Shown in pieces: positions 62,464-64,000 of a stretch of 64,000 nt of DNA. The first letter of the stretch is position 1. Every line of letters begins with the position of its first letter. Both the position numbers and the translations under genes were made by a program. The stretch is from Burkholderiales bacterium. Its GTDB lineage: Bacteria; Pseudomonadota; Gammaproteobacteria; Burkholderiales; Burkholderiaceae_E. The notes under the pieces were generated by a model. It was not told the DNA's origin and searched no databases. It saw nothing but the letters and a program-made list of their open reading frames with translations. Where the stretch lies: the NCBI GenBank assembly GCA_026399835.1, contig JAPLQE010000011.1, forward strand, positions 1-64,000, written 5' to 3'.

Positions 62464-63345
62464 TCAGGCTGCCGGCGGCCAGGCGAACTGCTTCGCGCAC
62501 AGCGCGGCCAGCGCGCTGCGGTCCATCGGCGGCGCGGCGCGCACGCAGCTGCTGCGCTTCGGGCGCGCCGGAAGGCTGTCGCGGGACGGCAGCGTGCTCG
62601 GCGGCGCGACCGTGCGCAGGGGCCCGTCGAGGCGTCGCGACGTGCCGCCTTCCGGCGGCGAGCCGTGGGGGCGCGGCGCGAGCGATAGCGCTGCGTGCCC
62701 GGGCATCGGCGGCAGGTGCAGCGCCTCCACCACCAGCTCCCTCATGCTGTGCGTGCCGGTCTTCTCCAGCAGCGACTTGATCTGGCTGCGCACCGTGCCC
62801 TCGCTCGAGCCGCGGCGCGCGGCGATCTGCGGCGGGCGGTCGCCGAGCACGAGCTGCTGCATCACGTCGGTCTCGCCCTCGGTGAGCCGGCGCTCGCGGG
62901 CGTAGGCGCGCAGCGCGGGCCAATGCTGGCGCTCGCCGGTCTGCAGCGTGGCCAGCAGCACCGCGCTGCCGTCGGCCTCGCGGCGCCAGCGCACCAGCGC
63001 CAGCTTCGTGCCGGGCACGCCGCCGCCCAGGCAGAGCATCCGCGGCCGGTCGTCGGCCACCTCGGCGAGCGCACGCAGGAACGCCCGCTGCTGCTGGGGG
63101 CCGTGGAGCGTGAGCCGGTCCTCGGTGAGGCCGAGCACGTCGTTCGCGCCCAGCGCGACGCGCGCGGGCCGGTTGGCGTAGCGCACGCGGCCGTCGGTCT
63201 CGAGCAGCATCACGCCGAAGTCGAGCGCGTCGACGAGCTGGTGCAGCAGCGCCGGCGGGATCTCGGCGTCAAGCCCGGCCAGAGGGTCGGGCCGGGGGGC
63301 GGGGAGCGGATCGGAAAGCGAATCGGGGCGGGTCGAACGGTCCAT
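62464..63345 (-). CDS. PAS-like/LuxR-type transcriptional regulator
   Basis: The 293-residue regulator has a PAS-like sensor (about 30-130: LVDALDFGVMLLETDGRVRYANRPAR) and a LuxR/GerE helix-turn-helix (ERRLTEGETDVMQQLVLGDRPPQIAARRGSSEGTVRSQIKSLLEKTG, 158-205). An unusual 80-residue Pro/Arg/Ser-rich tail follows the HTH, which is normally C-terminal. It is convergent with the S8 peptidase gene (10 bp gap) and may respond to a small ligand or redox cue. Confidence 0.88.
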   Translation of the reverse strand: MDRSTRPDSLSDPLPAPRPDPLAGLDAEIPPALLHQLVDALDFGVMLLETDGRVRYANRPARVALGANDVLGLTEDRLTLHGPQQQRAFLRALAEVADDRPRMLCLGGGVPGTKLALVRWRREADGSAVLLATLQTGERQHWPALRAYARERRLTEGETDVMQQLVLGDRPPQIAARRGSSEGTVRSQIKSLLEKTGTHSMRELVVEALHLPPMPGHAALSLAPRPHGSPPEGGTSRRLDGPLRTVAPPSTLPSRDSLPARPKRSSCVRAAPPMDRSALAALCAKQFAWPPAA

Positions 63346-63465
63346 CGTGGCCTCCGCAGGCGGGTGTGTCGCACTGCAAAACAGGCTACGGATCGACCCT
63401 GAGCTCAGGCGGTACCTATTGCCGCCGTTCTTGTGAGGTATTCACCTTTCCGTGCGTGGCGCGGA

Positions 63466-63481
63466 CGTTCCCGCGGGAACG
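63466..63481. promoter_or_regulatory. Perfect 16-bp palindrome
   Basis: CGTTCCCGCGGGAACG is fully self-complementary and lies between the stop of the membrane-protein gene (63483) and the LuxR start (63345), both minus strand. It could be a regulator site or a hairpin ending the upstream gene; no T run is present. Confidence 0.4.
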
Positions 63482-63482
63482 G

Positions 63483-64000
63483 TCAGGCGGTCCGCCCGCT
63501 GAGCCCCGCGGCCATCAGCACCACCCAGCCGGCGACGTACACGACGATGCCGGCGACGAGCCCGATGCGCGCACCACGCGGCGCGATCGAGGCGAGCGCC
63601 GCGCCCGCCAGCGGCAGCACCTGGTGCGCATGCAGCCCGACGAAATGCGCGGGGCGCAGGTCGCCCGCGGCGTGCCAGCCGGTCAGCGGCATCCCGCCGC
63701 CCGAGGGCGGCTGCATGCCGCCGAGCATCATCCCCGATACGGTGCCCAGCACGAAGGTCAGCGACAGGCCCCAGAGCACCGACGTGCGCCACGCGCTGCC
63801 GCGCACGAGGCCGCCGTGCCGCGCGATCTGCCAGGCGATCACCGGCTGGGTCGCGGTCATCGCGATCGCGCCGACGGCCATCGCGGAGTAGAGCGCCGCA
63901 TGCACCGGGTCGCCGACGTTGTAGTGCGAGCCCGCGCCGAGCGCCGCCTGCAGCACGATGTAGACGATCTCGAAGCTGCCCGCGGCGATCAGCGTCCAGA
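63483..64000 (-). CDS. Polytopic membrane protein, N-terminus beyond window
   Basis: The frame is open from the right edge (WTLIAAGSFEIVYIVLQAALGAGSHYN) to the stop at 63483, about 172 residues. It contains at least four hydrophobic helices, including SAMAVGAIAMTATQPVIAWQIA, VLWGLSLTFVLGTVSGMMLGG, and IGLVAGIVVYVAGWVVLMAAG. His residues in HFVGLHAHQVLP and HAALY are in or near helices, as in haem-binding membrane proteins, but no family is recognised. Confidence 0.7.
   Translation of the reverse strand, partial: WTLIAAGSFEIVYIVLQAALGAGSHYNVGDPVHAALYSAMAVGAIAMTATQPVIAWQIARHGGLVRGSAWRTSVLWGLSLTFVLGTVSGMMLGGMQPPSGGGMPLTGWHAAGDLRPAHFVGLHAHQVLPLAGAALASIAPRGARIGLVAGIVVYVAGWVVLMAAGLSGRTA

Overview
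The window is very GC-rich and densely coded. It looks like a chromosomal segment of a phototrophic betaproteobacterium, probably Burkholderiales. Evidence for this is a bacteriochlorophyll/carotenoid cluster of purple-bacterial type, three Bug/TctC-type solute receptors, TRAP and TauD gene sets, and one intergenic repeat of a form I recall from Rubrivivax/Comamonadaceae-like genomes. No rRNA, tRNA, IS element, prophage or CRISPR array was found.

Region 1 (1-12030, all minus strand) is a photosynthesis gene cluster, read right to left as bchI-bchD-bchO-crtB-crtE-crtF-bchC-bchX-bchY-bchZ; bchZ runs off the left edge. It encodes Mg-chelatase subunits, chlorophyllide reductase, the hydroxyethyl-bacteriochlorophyllide dehydrogenase and part of a spheroidene/spirilloxanthin-type carotenoid pathway. 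Three intergenic gaps carry TGT-N12-ACA elements of the PpsR/CrtJ type, two of them as tandems with an exact 8-bp gap.

Region 2 (12171-17790) holds an aldehyde dehydrogenase, a RidA protein, an epoxide hydrolase, an LctP-like permease and an orphan HigA-like antitoxin next to a destroyed toxin gene. Region 3 (18095-24747) is a tripartite RND efflux operon behind a broken TetR repressor gene. Region 4 (24901-28224) has a small cytochrome c and a DUF1800/DUF1501 pair. Region 5 (28297-33154) is an aromatic-catabolism-like cluster: FAH hydrolase, Bug receptor, VOC dioxygenase, FAD monooxygenase, IclR. Region 6 (34212-38903) is a TauD-aldolase-Bug-TauD operon divergent from a LysR gene over a near-perfect palindrome.

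Region 7 (38904-45400) mixes intact genes (chemoreceptor, nitroreductase, DUF1428, small secreted proteins) with gene relics. Region 8 (45560-48436) is a TRAP transporter. Region 9 (48427-56305) holds a truncated Bug receptor, a diguanylate cyclase, a biotinyl carrier protein, two SDR genes (one gutted), and a translationally coupled methyltransferase/SAF-domain oxidoreductase pair. Region 10 (56280-63345) is the most unusual gene set: a Crp-type regulator divergent from a class III nucleotidyl cyclase/TPR protein, a PAP2/vanadium-haloperoxidase-like enzyme opening with thirteen Ser-Gly-Ile repeats, a cytoplasmic-looking S8 peptidase, and a convergent PAS-LuxR regulator. A membrane protein gene runs off the right edge.

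A recurring theme is gene decay by internal deletion. Eleven recognisable genes have lost a middle or an end while the flanking code is still well preserved, and several junctions sit in short GC-rich repeats.
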